Positions 15,133 through 23,770 of a DNA stretch of 36,612 bases are shown one piece after another. Each line of letters starts with the position of its first letter. Position 1 is the first letter of the stretch. The position numbers and the translations under genes were made by a program. The stretch is from Erysipelothrix sp. (GTDB lineage: Bacteria; Bacillota_I; Bacilli_A; Erysipelotrichales; Erysipelotrichaceae), in contig DUUI01000007.1 in assembly GCA_012841625.1 (NCBI GenBank), positions 1 through 36,612 on the forward strand. The letters run 5' to 3'. Under the pieces are notes generated by a model, which worked only from the letters and a program-made list of their open reading frames with translations, did not search any database and was not told the origin of the DNA.

Positions 15133-16503
15133 ATGGAACGATTTTTTAAGTTGAAAGAGAACAACACAAAAGTCTCTACCGAAGTCTTAGCCGGACTTAC
15201 CACGTTTTTTACCATGGCATATATTTTGTTTGTTAACCCAAATACATTGGAACAAGCAGGAATCCCTTGGAACGCCGTCTTCTTGGCAACAATCTTTGCT
15301 TCAGCTGTAGGTACACTGGTTATGGGGTTATTTGCGAATGTCCCATATGCCTTAGCACCAGGAATGGGTTTAAACACATTCTTTACCTTCAGTGTTGTAA
15401 TCGTTGCTGGATATCACTGGACTGAAGCATTAGCAATGGTCTTTATCTGTGGTGTTATTAACATCTTAATAACCGTCACACGGATTCGTAAACAAATTAT
15501 TGCCTCAATTCCACCATCACTTCAAAATGCTATTGGTGGAGGAATCGGAATCTTCGTTGCTTATATCGGTCTTATTAATGCTGAACTAGTCTTACCAGCT
15601 GCTGCCGTACCAATGCTTAGTGATTTCTCAAGCATGGGTCCAATCTTAACTATGATTGGTTTAATTATTATTGTTGCCTTATTATTACTTAAAGTAAAAG
15701 GTGCAATTCTAATTGGTATCGTCGCAACAACTTTATTAGGAATCCCACTAGGGGTTGTTGACTTAAGTGCTGTTCAATTTACAACTGATTATTCAGTCGT
15801 ATGGTCTGACTTTATGTCAGTCTTTGGCCAAGCCTTTAATGGATTGGGCTCATTATTTTCTGATCCGTCACGTTATCTACAAATCTTTATGATGATCTTT
15901 GCTTTCTCATTAGCAGATACCTTCGATACAATCGGTACCTTCATCGGAACTGGACGTCGTACAGGAATCTTCTCTGATGAAGACATTAAGAAACTTGAAA
16001 CTTCAAAAGGATTTGACTCTAAAATGGATAAAGCACTCTTTGCGGATGCAATCGGAACTTCTGTAGGTGCTATCCTAGGAACATCAAACACAACGACTTA
16101 TGTTGAATCAGCAGCCGGAATCGAAGCCGGTGGACGTACAGGCTTAACAGCTGTAACTGTTGCTGTTTGTTTCTTATTAAGTTCATTCTTAGCTCCAGTT
16201 GCGGGTCTTGTGCCAGGCGCAGCGACAGCTCCAGCTTTAATCATTGTTGGGGTTATGATGCTGGCTGCTTTCTCGGATGTTAACTGGACTGATTTAGAAG
16301 AAGCCATTCCTGCATTCTTTGCTGGAATCGTTATGGCTCTTGCTTATAGTATTTCAACAGGTATCGCATTAGGATTTATTTTCTACATTATTGTTAAAGT
16401 AGTTAAAGGTAAAACCAGCGAACTACACCCTATCTTATGGGTCTCAACTGCCTTATTTGTTCTAGACTTTGTTCTCAAAGCTTGGACGAATTGGGGAATG
16501 TAA
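15133..16503 (+). CDS. NCS2/AzgA-type purine permease (PbuG-like)
   Basis: A 456-aa membrane transporter for hypoxanthine/guanine-type bases, by family and by its guanine-type riboswitch. The N-terminus F-F-K-L-K-E-N-N-T-K-V-S-T-E-V-L-A-G-L-T-T-F is typical of the AzgA/PbuG group, followed by A-P-G-M-G-L-N-T-F-F, D-x-F-D-T-I-G-T and the T-S-N-T-T-T-Y-V-E-S-A-A-G-I segment of the substrate-binding region. Twelve or more spans are expected. AAGGAG is ten bases before the ATG. A strong terminator follows. Confidence 0.92.
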   Translation: MERFFKLKENNTKVSTEVLAGLTTFFTMAYILFVNPNTLEQAGIPWNAVFLATIFASAVGTLVMGLFANVPYALAPGMGLNTFFTFSVVIVAGYHWTEALAMVFICGVINILITVTRIRKQIIASIPPSLQNAIGGGIGIFVAYIGLINAELVLPAAAVPMLSDFSSMGPILTMIGLIIIVALLLLKVKGAILIGIVATTLLGIPLGVVDLSAVQFTTDYSVVWSDFMSVFGQAFNGLGSLFSDPSRYLQIFMMIFAFSLADTFDTIGTFIGTGRRTGIFSDEDIKKLETSKGFDSKMDKALFADAIGTSVGAILGTSNTTTYVESAAGIEAGGRTGLTAVTVAVCFLLSSFLAPVAGLVPGAATAPALIIVGVMMLAAFSDVNWTDLEEAIPAFFAGIVMALAYSISTGIALGFIFYIIVKVVKGKTSELHPILWVSTALFVLDFVLKAWTNWGM

Positions 16504-16508
16504 TTATT

Positions 16509-16533
16509 AGCTCTCACTTATGAGAGCTTTTTT
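16509..16533 (+). terminator. Terminator of the purine permease gene
   Basis: AGCTCTCA-CTTA-TGAGAGCT is a perfect 8-bp hairpin followed by six T residues. Confidence 0.92.
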
Positions 16534-16535
16534 AA

Positions 16536-16551
16536 TGCTATAATTAAAGTA
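16536..16551 (+). promoter_or_regulatory. Extended -10 promoter giving a leaderless oxidoreductase mRNA
   Basis: TGCTATAAT (16536-16544) is an extended -10. Exactly six bases separate TATAAT from the ATG, so transcription is predicted to start at the A of the start codon. No Shine-Dalgarno is present. Confidence 0.65.
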
Positions 16552-17513
16552 TGAAAAAACTTAGATATGGCATTATCAGTGCCTCCAGTATTGTTTCCCG
16601 ATTTATAAGCGCTGTTAAAGAAACAAACCATTCAGAAGTACTCGCAATTGCTTCATTAAGTAATAAAGCCGACAGCATCGCCCAGCAGTTTGGCATCTCT
16701 AAGGTGTATCATTCCTATATGGATCTCTATAATGATCCGGAAATCGATATTGTTTATATTGCCAATATCAATGAACTACACATCGATGAAATTAGAAATG
16801 GATTAAACCATGGCAAACATGTGCTGTGTGAAAAACCAATGGTTCTTCATCCCGATGAAGTGACTGAGGTATTTAATCTGGCCAAAGAAAAGAATCTTTT
16901 CTTAATGGAGGCTCAGAAAGCTCCCTTCTTACCTGTTTCACAGCATATTAAGAAAATCATTGATGAACAACAACTTGGCAAACTGCTCAAGGTATCAATT
17001 AATAATGGCTATGGTGGCCGTCATCCAGAGGGCCATTGGATGCATCAAGCACATCAAGGTGGAGTCTGGATTCCTTCGGCTAACTATGCCTTAGAATATC
17101 TACATGTCCTTCTTGATGATTCTCCTATTGAGGCTAATGCTTTACTTAGTACTTATTCCAAAGAAAAGACTATTGATGAAGCAATTGTTTCACTTCGTTA
17201 TCCAAATGATATATTAGCTCAAGTATCAATAACAACAAGAGTCTTAACAGGTGATTTAACTCATTTCTATTTTGAGGATGGATGGGTTGAGGTTTACCAA
17301 AACTGGAAAGCACGATATTTTACAGTGCACCCTCATGAAGGCGATGTTCAGCGGTATGATTATCCAGTTGAGCATGAATTAGTGTATGAAGTTGAGCATG
17401 TTCATGACATGATTTCACAAAATAAAATCACTTCCGATGTTATAACACCTGAAGTGACCTATGACTGTGTTTCACTAGTTTATGAAATTTACCTACTGTC
17501 TCAAGAAGATTGA
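16551..17513 (+). CDS. Gfo/Idh/MocA family oxidoreductase
   Basis: A 320-aa NAD(P)-dependent oxidoreductase. The N-terminal Rossmann strand is R-Y-G-I-I-S-A-S-S-I, with Ser/Ala where most members have GxGxxA, and the cofactor-site motif C-E-K-P-M is intact. The C-terminal half is the family substrate domain, with H-P-E-G-H-W and G-G-V-W-I-P-S-A where a GG-x2-D segment is usual. The substrate (a sugar or cyclic polyol derivative) is unknown. The N-terminus begins just where the family begins, so the ATG is secure although it has no Shine-Dalgarno. It overlaps the DUF1801 gene by 13 bp, tail to tail. Confidence 0.88.
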   Translation: MKKLRYGIISASSIVSRFISAVKETNHSEVLAIASLSNKADSIAQQFGISKVYHSYMDLYNDPEIDIVYIANINELHIDEIRNGLNHGKHVLCEKPMVLHPDEVTEVFNLAKEKNLFLMEAQKAPFLPVSQHIKKIIDEQQLGKLLKVSINNGYGGRHPEGHWMHQAHQGGVWIPSANYALEYLHVLLDDSPIEANALLSTYSKEKTIDEAIVSLRYPNDILAQVSITTRVLTGDLTHFYFEDGWVEVYQNWKARYFTVHPHEGDVQRYDYPVEHELVYEVEHVHDMISQNKITSDVITPEVTYDCVSLVYEIYLLSQED

Positions 17514-17851
17514 TTTTCATTTATTCTAAACTTTAAAAGTTTTAGGACTAATTTTTTATCAAGGGGTTTATCCAAGGGAAGCTGGATGGCCCCTTTTGAG
17601 TATTTAATCCCTCTTTGATCAAGTTCCTCTTTCATATACTCAACACCACTTGGTCCTGGATAAAGCCCAATATGATTTTTCCCAACAGCAAAATGTATCA
17701 GATTTCCATTTAAAACAAAAGTAGGCATGCCCCATTTAATGTCTTGAGTTGTTTCTTTGGGGACATTACTTAAAATGAATTCATATACTTCAAACAGCTT
17801 ATCTTGTTTGTTTTCATCGCACGCTTTTATATACTTTTCTATTTTAGTCAT
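17501..17851 (-). CDS. DUF1801 domain protein
   Basis: A small soluble protein of the DUF1801 (YdhG/SufE-like fold) family, recognised from D-I-K-W-G-M-P-T-F-V, the I-H-F-A-V-G-K-N-H-I-G-L-Y strand and the K-G-A-I-Q-L-P-L-D-K-P-L element. Some relatives are proposed iron chaperones; the function here is unknown. Of three clustered Met codons I choose the third (17851), because AAAGG lies nine bases before it while it abuts the first ATG at 17860. It overlaps the convergent oxidoreductase gene. Confidence 0.82.
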   Translation of the reverse strand: MTKIEKYIKACDENKQDKLFEVYEFILSNVPKETTQDIKWGMPTFVLNGNLIHFAVGKNHIGLYPGPSGVEYMKEELDQRGIKYSKGAIQLPLDKPLDKKLVLKLLKFRINENQSS

Positions 17852-17875
17852 TTTCATCATCCTTTTCTTAAACTC

Positions 17876-17906
17876 ATTATAAAGTTAAGACCGTATTTGA
17901 TACAAT
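17876..17906. promoter_or_regulatory. Overlapping divergent promoters (DUF1801 / DUF438)
   Basis: Minus strand: TTGTAT (17900-17905), 18-bp spacer, TATAAT (17876-17881), serving DUF1801. Plus strand: TGATACAAT (extended -10, 17898-17906), serving the DUF438 gene. The -35 of one overlaps the -10 of the other, so the two would compete for polymerase. Confidence 0.6.
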
Positions 17907-17937
17907 AGAATTAATCATGAAAAAGGAGAAATTAATT

Positions 17938-19110
17938 ATGGATAAGACACAAAGAATTATTGAATACATATTAAAACTAAACGATAACCCCGAAAACCCT
18001 TCAGAATTATTTCAGCAATATAAAGATGATTTGCTGAATGTTGAATCTCATGAAGCTTTTGATGTGTTTAGAGAAGTCCAAAAAGAACACTATTCTGAAG
18101 TTGAAATTATCAGCTTCTTAGATAAAATTGTTCATATATTCTACAATAATTTGAAAAAGAATCAACTTGATTTTGAAACAACACACCCTTTCATAAAAGA
18201 ATTAGCTCAGGAGAATCGTGTCTTAGAACAAAAATTCAGTGACATGCGGCCACTGATGAGGCAACTTGAAACTCCAAGTATTAAGACTGAAATGATTAGT
18301 AAGCTTAAAGAATTAAAAGACTTTTTTCCTCATTATGAAAAGAAAGAAAATTTACTCTTCCCACTTCTTGAAAGTGTTCATGATCGTTATGAAGGGTCAG
18401 CCATTATGTGGGCCTTGCATAATCAAGTCAAAGAAGACATTGATCACTCTATAATGCTGTGTCAATCCGAAACAGCAAGCCATCAGGACATCATTGAACG
18501 TATCTCACAACTTTTCTTTAATATGTTAGGGTTAATTCAAAAAGAGGAATATATTCTATATCCAAACGCAATTGAACAACTTACAACACAGCAACTTGAT
18601 ACTTTATTAAAACAAAGCAAAGAGTATCCTGGTGTCTTTAAATTAAAAGATGCTCAAATCATTGATGATGAGCACCATGTCAGTTTCTCTGATGACTTAA
18701 TTCATTTTCCAACCGGTGTTTTACGTTTAGATGAAGTCTTTATGATTTTCGACACTTTGGAACTTGATATGACATATGTCGATGAGCATAATAAAGTCAG
18801 ATATTTCACCCGTCCTAAGGATCGTATTTTCCCACGCTCTAAGGCTGTTATTGGGCGTGATGTCAAAAACTGTCATCCTCCTCAGTCGGTCGATATTGTT
18901 ATGGAAATTGTTGACAAGTTTAGAAACAATAAGGAAGATAAGGCATCCTTCTGGATTGATTTTAGAGGCCGCAAAGTTCTAATTGAGTACTTTGCTTTAA
19001 GAGATGCACAAAATAAATACAGAGGAGTTTTGGAAGTCTCCTCTGATATTACTGAAATTCAAAAAATTACTGGGCAACAACGTTTGGCTCAATATAAGTC
19101 GTCTAAATAA
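17938..19110 (+). CDS. DUF438 / hemerythrin-like / PAS protein
   Basis: A 390-aa soluble protein in three parts: an N-terminal DUF438 helical domain (about residues 1-75), a hemerythrin-like four-helix region with H-Y-E-K-K-E and E-E-Y-I-L-Y-P candidate metal ligands (about 90-205), and a C-terminal PAS-like domain with the family-specific G-R-D-V-K-N-C-H-P-P and F-W-I-D-F-R-G-R motifs. It probably senses oxygen, redox state or a metal-bound ligand; the CHPP motif could bind haem. No output domain is attached. The ATG at 17938 has AGGAG nine bases upstream and is preferred to the earlier ATG at 17917. Confidence 0.85.
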   Translation: MDKTQRIIEYILKLNDNPENPSELFQQYKDDLLNVESHEAFDVFREVQKEHYSEVEIISFLDKIVHIFYNNLKKNQLDFETTHPFIKELAQENRVLEQKFSDMRPLMRQLETPSIKTEMISKLKELKDFFPHYEKKENLLFPLLESVHDRYEGSAIMWALHNQVKEDIDHSIMLCQSETASHQDIIERISQLFFNMLGLIQKEEYILYPNAIEQLTTQQLDTLLKQSKEYPGVFKLKDAQIIDDEHHVSFSDDLIHFPTGVLRLDEVFMIFDTLELDMTYVDEHNKVRYFTRPKDRIFPRSKAVIGRDVKNCHPPQSVDIVMEIVDKFRNNKEDKASFWIDFRGRKVLIEYFALRDAQNKYRGVLEVSSDITEIQKITGQQRLAQYKSSK

Positions 19111-20215
19111 TATCGCTCAATTGTGTAAATTTCATATTGTGGCTACTGGCTATTGGTTCATAGACTAAATGCCCACCATATGTATTTACACCATTATAAA
19201 TTGCTTCATTTTCTTTAACAGAACGCATAATCCCTTTATTCGCAATCTCTAAAGCAAAAGGAAGTGTTGCGTAATTTAAAGCAAGGCTGGCTGAGCGAGG
19301 TACTGCTCCAGGCATATTGGCTACACAATAATGAACAACCCCTTCCTCTATATAGATTGGGTCATGATGCGTTGTTGGTCTAGTTGTTTCTGCACATCCA
19401 CCTTGGTCAACTGAAACATCGACCATCACTGTACCTGGTTCCATCTTCTTTAAAATGTCTCGAGTAATTAAAACTGGGGCTGATGCACCAACCACTAAGG
19501 CTGAAAGAATCAGTAAGTCTGCTTTGATGGCTGTTTGTTCAATATTTTCTGGCGTCGCCATTAAGACCTGTAACCGTTCAGGATAATCTTGAGCAATCGA
19601 TTGAAGTTGCTCAACATTATTCCCAATTACTGTTATATGAGCACCCATTCCATAAGCCATGTAAATAGCGTTTCGAGCTACATTCCCTGCTCCAACAATC
19701 ATAACTTCGGCTGGATGACTGCCATCGACACCTGATAATAAAACACCCTTACCACCAAAGGTTCTTTCTAAATATTTTGCTCCTTGTTGAGTCGCTAATC
19801 TACCAGCAATAACACTCATCGGTTTTAATAAAGGAAGGCCTTGGCCAGGATATTGAACTGTCTCATATGCAATTGATGTCACTTTCTTATCAAGAAGTGC
19901 TTGAGTTAATTCTTTATCTGCCGCTAAATGTAAATAGGTAAACAACATTGCGCCTTCCTTAAGGTCTTTGTATTCCGATTTAATCGGTTCCTTAACCTTA
20001 ATCATTAAATCTGCTTGTTGCCATACCACTGACGCATTGTTTACAACAGATGCACCATAATCTTTATACATCTGGTCACTAAAGCCGCTTCCTAAACCGG
20101 CATCTTTTTCAATAAGTACTTCATGGCCATGTTCAATATACGTTTTAGCACTTTCTGGTGAGATACCTACTCGGTATTCATCATCTTTTATTTCTTTCAC
20201 GCATCCTATAATCAT
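19103..20215 (-). CDS. ald: Alanine dehydrogenase
   Basis: A 370-aa enzyme converting L-alanine to pyruvate and ammonia with a nicotinamide cofactor. Catalytic and substrate residues are present: R15, K75 (I-K-V-K-E-P) and H96 (Y-L-H-L-A), plus the D-V-S-V-D-Q-G-G motif. The Rossmann motif is G175-A-G177-N-V-A180 (third Gly replaced), and the acidic residue that usually ends beta-2 (Asp198) is Gly198 (V-I-G-N-N), suggesting altered cofactor choice. Shine-Dalgarno AAAGGAG. It overlaps the DUF438 gene by 8 bp at the 3' end. Single-gene unit divergent from the PTS IIC gene. Confidence 0.95.
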   Translation of the reverse strand: MIIGCVKEIKDDEYRVGISPESAKTYIEHGHEVLIEKDAGLGSGFSDQMYKDYGASVVNNASVVWQQADLMIKVKEPIKSEYKDLKEGAMLFTYLHLAADKELTQALLDKKVTSIAYETVQYPGQGLPLLKPMSVIAGRLATQQGAKYLERTFGGKGVLLSGVDGSHPAEVMIVGAGNVARNAIYMAYGMGAHITVIGNNVEQLQSIAQDYPERLQVLMATPENIEQTAIKADLLILSALVVGASAPVLITRDILKKMEPGTVMVDVSVDQGGCAETTRPTTHHDPIYIEEGVVHYCVANMPGAVPRSASLALNYATLPFALEIANKGIMRSVKENEAIYNGVNTYGGHLVYEPIASSHNMKFTQLSDII

Positions 20216-20244
20216 TTAACTTTTCTCCTTTATTTGTTTATAAT
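20216..20244 (+). promoter_or_regulatory. Candidate promoter of the PTS IIC-like gene
   Basis: TTAACT (20216-20221), 17-bp spacer, TATAAT (20239-20244). The same TTATAA core reads as TATAAA on the other strand and may serve ald, but no -35 is clear for it. Confidence 0.45.
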
Positions 20245-20268
20245 GTATGGTATTAGTAGAGGTATTCT

Positions 20269-21294
20269 ATGGTAAAAATTAGAGATTACATCATCAAAGT
20301 TTTAAACGGAATGGCTTGGGGCCTTTTCGCTAGTTTATTAATCGGTTTAATTATACGACAAATCGGTGTCTTTAGTGGCGTTGAATCCATCATAATTTTC
20401 GGAACTTTTGCCCAAAGGCTAATGGGACCCGCGATTGCGGTTGGTGTTGGCTATGCATTAGGTGCATCTCCACTTGTCTTAGTGTCCTTAGTTTCGGTTG
20501 GAGCAATTGGTGCTGGAACCTTTGTTATGACTGGTGACACTGTTTCAGTCGTTACTGGTGAACCTGTTGGGGCGCTTATTGCGGCATGGGCTGCAGCTGA
20601 GGTCGGTAACCAGGTCAGCGGTAAAACCAAAGTTGATATTGTTTTAGTTCCTTTTGTGACAATTATCGCCGGTGGCTTTGTTGGGCTTGTTGTTAGTCCC
20701 TACATTGTTGCCTTTATGACTGCCTTAGGTGAAGTCATTAATAATGCGACACAGCTTCATCCATTTACAATGGGGATCGTTATCTCTGTGTTAATGGGAA
20801 TGATTTTAACGCTCCCAATCAGTTCAGCAGCTCTTGCTATTTCACTAAATCTTTCTGGATTAGCAGCAGGTGCAGCGACGGTTGGATGTGCAGCCAATAT
20901 GGTTGGTTTTGCGGTGGCTAGCTTTAAGGAAAATGGATGGGGCGGATTGATTGCACAAGGTTTAGGTACCTCAATGCTTCAAATATCCAATATCGTCAAG
21001 AAACCAATTATTTGGTTACCTGTGATTATCACATCAGCAATCCTTGGTCCTATATCTACAGTCGTTTTGAAAATGACTTCAAATGCCTTAGGGGCAGGTA
21101 TGGGAACCAGTGGACTTGTTGGACAAGTCGCCATGATTGAGGTCATGGGGGCAACTCCTACGGTCTTTTTACAAATTGCTTTCATGCACTTTATATTGCC
21201 AGGAATTCTTGCTTCAGCAATTGCTTCTTCAATGAGAAAACTGGGATGGATTCATTCAGGTGATATGAAATTACCGAACCCCTCTAAAAAGTGA
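20269..21294 (+). CDS. PTS_EIIC_2 family membrane protein (PfoR-like)
   Basis: A 341-aa, Gly/Ala-rich polytopic protein with about nine spans. It resembles the PfoR/PTS_EIIC_2 family: A-V-G-V-G-Y-A-L-G-A-S-P-L-V, M-G-M-I-L-T-L-P-I-S-S-A-A and G-C-A-A-N-M-V-G-F-A. Proteins of this family lack the cytoplasmic IIA/IIB domains of ordinary PTS permeases and are of uncertain function; PfoR itself was linked to toxin regulation in Clostridium. No IIA or IIB gene is adjacent. The 3' end overlaps the VOR gamma gene by 24 bp. Confidence 0.85.
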   Translation: MVKIRDYIIKVLNGMAWGLFASLLIGLIIRQIGVFSGVESIIIFGTFAQRLMGPAIAVGVGYALGASPLVLVSLVSVGAIGAGTFVMTGDTVSVVTGEPVGALIAAWAAAEVGNQVSGKTKVDIVLVPFVTIIAGGFVGLVVSPYIVAFMTALGEVINNATQLHPFTMGIVISVLMGMILTLPISSAALAISLNLSGLAAGAATVGCAANMVGFAVASFKENGWGGLIAQGLGTSMLQISNIVKKPIIWLPVIITSAILGPISTVVLKMTSNALGAGMGTSGLVGQVAMIEVMGATPTVFLQIAFMHFILPGILASAIASSMRKLGWIHSGDMKLPNPSKK

Positions 21295-21777
21295 CACACC
21301 TGACTCATATGATTTAATATTTGATTCTAGGGCAGATCCTGTATACTGCCCTTTTATTAAGTTTAAAAGTGTTTCATGTTGTAAGACTTTAGTTATTTCA
21401 TTAAATGCACCAAGCATCACCATATTGGTTCTTAAATCTTGTTTTGTTTCTACTTTAAATAATCCACCATCTTGACTATCAAATAATTGATAATTGATAA
21501 AGATATTACCTGAATCAATAACATCTGGTTGAAACTTAACATAGGATGGTTCATTTAAGGCTAATAAATCAGTAGGATGATTAATAATAGGTGAAATTAT
21601 CGGATCATCTGATATTACTACATGACAATTAGCTGTTCCGCCTCGCATTTCAGGACCATAGGAAGGAAGCCATGAACTATGCTTGTTTTCCTTCATCGCA
21701 CCTTCAGCTAACAGTTTTCCAATAGACATAACACCTTGTCCACCAAAACCAGCAATTACTATTTCTCTAGTCGACAT
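21271..21777 (-). CDS. 2-oxoacid:ferredoxin oxidoreductase, gamma subunit
   Basis: A 168-aa gamma (PorG/KorC-type) subunit of the CoA-acylating 2-oxoacid:ferredoxin oxidoreductase. The N-terminal G-F-G-G-Q-G-V-M-S-I-G motif and P-S-Y-G-P-E-M-R-G-G-T segment are diagnostic. It is the last gene of a delta-alpha-beta-gamma set and overlaps the beta gene by 11 bp. Normal length for a separately encoded gamma. Confidence 0.93.
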   Translation of the reverse strand: MSTREIVIAGFGGQGVMSIGKLLAEGAMKENKHSSWLPSYGPEMRGGTANCHVVISDDPIISPIINHPTDLLALNEPSYVKFQPDVIDSGNIFINYQLFDSQDGGLFKVETKQDLRTNMVMLGAFNEITKVLQHETLLNLIKGQYTGSALESNIKSYESGVSLFRGVR

Positions 21778-22498
21778 CTTTATAGACTCCTAATGGATAC
21801 ATTGGAACCATATTGTCTTTGACCCACTGTAACGATTCAATAGCTGTCATCCCCCAATTGGTTGGACATGTCGATAATACTTCAATCATCGTAAAGCCTT
21901 TTTGATCTATTTGATATTGGAAGGCTTTTTTAATTGCACGTTTGGCTTTAGCAATGGAAGGTGAATCAACAACAGTGACTCGTTCGATATACGCCACTTG
22001 ATCCATTGTCGCAATCATTTCAGACATTTTGATTGGATATCCTTGGCGCCCATCAGGTGAGGTTGTAGTTACTTGCGACGGAAGTGAGGTTGGTGCCATT
22101 TGACCACCCGTCATTCCGTAAATAGCATTATTAACAAAAATGGTTGTAATGTTCTCATTTCTCATTGCGGCATGAATAATTTCAGCTGTTCCGATGGCTG
22201 CTAAATCTCCATCACCTTGATACGTAAAGACAATGCTTTCTGGTAAAGCACGCTTAATCCCAGTCGCCACTGCTGGAGCTCGGCCATGGGCTGCTTCTTG
22301 CATGTCACAGGCAAAATATTCATACGCAAATACTGAACAGCCAACCGGCGCAACGCCGATGGTGTCTCCTAATACACCTAGTTCAACAAGCACTTCAGCG
22401 ACTAATTTGTGGATGATTCCGTGTGTGCATCCTGGACAATAATGGGTTGGGACATCGGTGAGTCCTTTAGATCTTGTGTAGACTAATGTTTCAGACAT
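21767..22498 (-). CDS. 2-oxoacid:ferredoxin oxidoreductase, beta (TPP-binding) subunit
   Basis: A 243-aa subunit carrying thiamine diphosphate and a proximal [4Fe-4S] site. It has Y-C-P-G-C-T-H-G-I-I-H at the N-terminus, G-R-A-P-A-V-A-T-G and the TPP-Mg2+ motif G-D-G-D-L-A-A-I-G through N-N-A-I-Y-G-M-T-G-G-Q-M. The best match by overall layout is the VOR/KOR class. It overlaps the alpha gene by 8 bp and gamma by 11 bp, so the complex is co-translated. Confidence 0.94.
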   Translation of the reverse strand: MSETLVYTRSKGLTDVPTHYCPGCTHGIIHKLVAEVLVELGVLGDTIGVAPVGCSVFAYEYFACDMQEAAHGRAPAVATGIKRALPESIVFTYQGDGDLAAIGTAEIIHAAMRNENITTIFVNNAIYGMTGGQMAPTSLPSQVTTTSPDGRQGYPIKMSEMIATMDQVAYIERVTVVDSPSIAKAKRAIKKAFQYQIDQKGFTMIEVLSTCPTNWGMTAIESLQWVKDNMVPMYPLGVYKDVD

Positions 22499-23552
22499 AT
22501 TGATCCCCTTTCACTGTTTCAACAATTTCATCAGGCGTCATAATTACGCCTCCAACTTTGCCTAAGAATTTGATTGGTTTTTTGCCTTGAACACCTATTT
22601 TAACATCATCCAAAAGTTGACCTAAAGAGAGTTCAAGACAAACAACTTCTTTCACACTGTCTTGACTAATGACTTCTGTTAATGCGTCATAAGGAAATGG
22701 CCAAATACTGACTGGCCTAAAGAGGCCTGCTTTGATGCCTTCTTTTTCAAGTTGTTTAATTGCTGCTTGAGCAATCCTTGCGACTGTTCCATAGGCAACA
22801 AAGACAACTTCCGCATCTTCTGTATTGACGAGTTCATAGCGTTGAATATCTCTGGTAATTCGTTGATGTTTTTCTTCTAAGATTAAATTGTGTTTTTCAC
22901 TTTCTTTGGCTTCAATAAACAGTGAGGTGACGATATTATGATCACGTTTATTTTTGGTGCCATTAGTAGCCCATTCTTTTTCAGGAAGAGGTTTATCAGG
23001 AATCTCTGGCCAAGAAACAGGTTCCATCATTTGACCAATCATACCATCCGCTAAAACCATAACCGGAATTCGATACATATCTGCTAAATCAAAAGCTTCA
23101 ATTGTCATATCGACTGCTTCCTGAATTGAGTTAGGAGCTAAGACGATTGTTCTATAGTCACCATTTCCGCCTCCTCTTGTGGCTTGGAAATAATCTGACT
23201 GGGCCGGTTGAATAGTGCCTAGTCCTGGCCCACCTCGCATAATACTGACAATGACACATGGTAATTGAGCAGCTGCGATATATGAAATTCCTTCTTGTTT
23301 TAAACTCATGCCTGGAGATGATGAAGAAGTCATGACTCTTGCTCCGGCTCCAGCGGCTCCGTAGACCATATTAATGGCTGCGATTTCTGACTCACTTTGA
23401 ACAAATACACCGCCTCGTTTTGGTAAATGTTTAGCCATATACTCAGGTATTTCTGATTGCGGCGTTATTGGGTAGCCGAAATAACATTGAACCTTGGCTC
23501 TGATGGCTGCTTCGGCAATGGCTTCATTGCCTTTCCATAATTCTTTACTCAT
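22491..23552 (-). CDS. vorB: 2-oxoacid:ferredoxin oxidoreductase, alpha subunit (VorB-type)
   Basis: A 353-aa alpha subunit that binds the pyrophosphate end of TPP and the CoA/2-oxoacid. The motifs G-Y-P-I-T-P-Q-S-E-I-P-E-Y, S-E-S-E-I-A-A-I-N-M, T-S-S-S-S-P-G-M-S-L-K and R-G-G-P-G-L-G-T-I-Q-P-A-Q-S-D-Y are those of the enzyme annotated as 3-methyl-2-oxobutanoate dehydrogenase VorB. VOR oxidises branched-chain 2-oxoacids to acyl-CoA; the leucine dehydrogenase next door supports this over a 2-oxoglutarate substrate. Confidence 0.92.
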   Translation of the reverse strand: MSKELWKGNEAIAEAAIRAKVQCYFGYPITPQSEIPEYMAKHLPKRGGVFVQSESEIAAINMVYGAAGAGARVMTSSSSPGMSLKQEGISYIAAAQLPCVIVSIMRGGPGLGTIQPAQSDYFQATRGGGNGDYRTIVLAPNSIQEAVDMTIEAFDLADMYRIPVMVLADGMIGQMMEPVSWPEIPDKPLPEKEWATNGTKNKRDHNIVTSLFIEAKESEKHNLILEEKHQRITRDIQRYELVNTEDAEVVFVAYGTVARIAQAAIKQLEKEGIKAGLFRPVSIWPFPYDALTEVISQDSVKEVVCLELSLGQLLDDVKIGVQGKKPIKFLGKVGGVIMTPDEIVETVKGDQYV

Positions 23553-23770
23553 ACTCTATTTATCCTTTTCACTGTAATAACTGAATCTGGGCAGATTCGT
23601 GCACATTGTCCACACGCAATACACCCTTCCATGTTGTTGATGGTGGCTGGGTTATAACCTTTATGGTTTGTTGTGGTTTTATCTAAGAAGATAATATTGG
23701 TTGGGCAAATATGAACACAGAGTCCACAGCCTTTACAATAATACTGATCAAATGTAGTGATTCCTTTCAT
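23549..23770 (-). CDS. 2-oxoacid:ferredoxin oxidoreductase, delta (2x[4Fe-4S]) subunit
   Basis: A 73-aa ferredoxin-like subunit with two CxxCxxCxxxCP motifs (C12, C15, C18, C22 and C50, C53, C56, C60), passing electrons from the TPP subunit to free ferredoxin. It starts directly after the stop of the NTPase gene (TAA followed by ATG) and overlaps the alpha gene by 4 bp. Confidence 0.95.
   Translation of the reverse strand: MKGITTFDQYYCKGCGLCVHICPTNIIFLDKTTTNHKGYNPATINNMEGCIACGQCARICPDSVITVKRINRV

Noticed and set aside
17917-17937. Earlier start (17917) of the DUF438 gene
   Set aside because: Its first codons contain the AAGGAG that serves the ATG at 17938, and the predicted transcript starts only a few bases before it.
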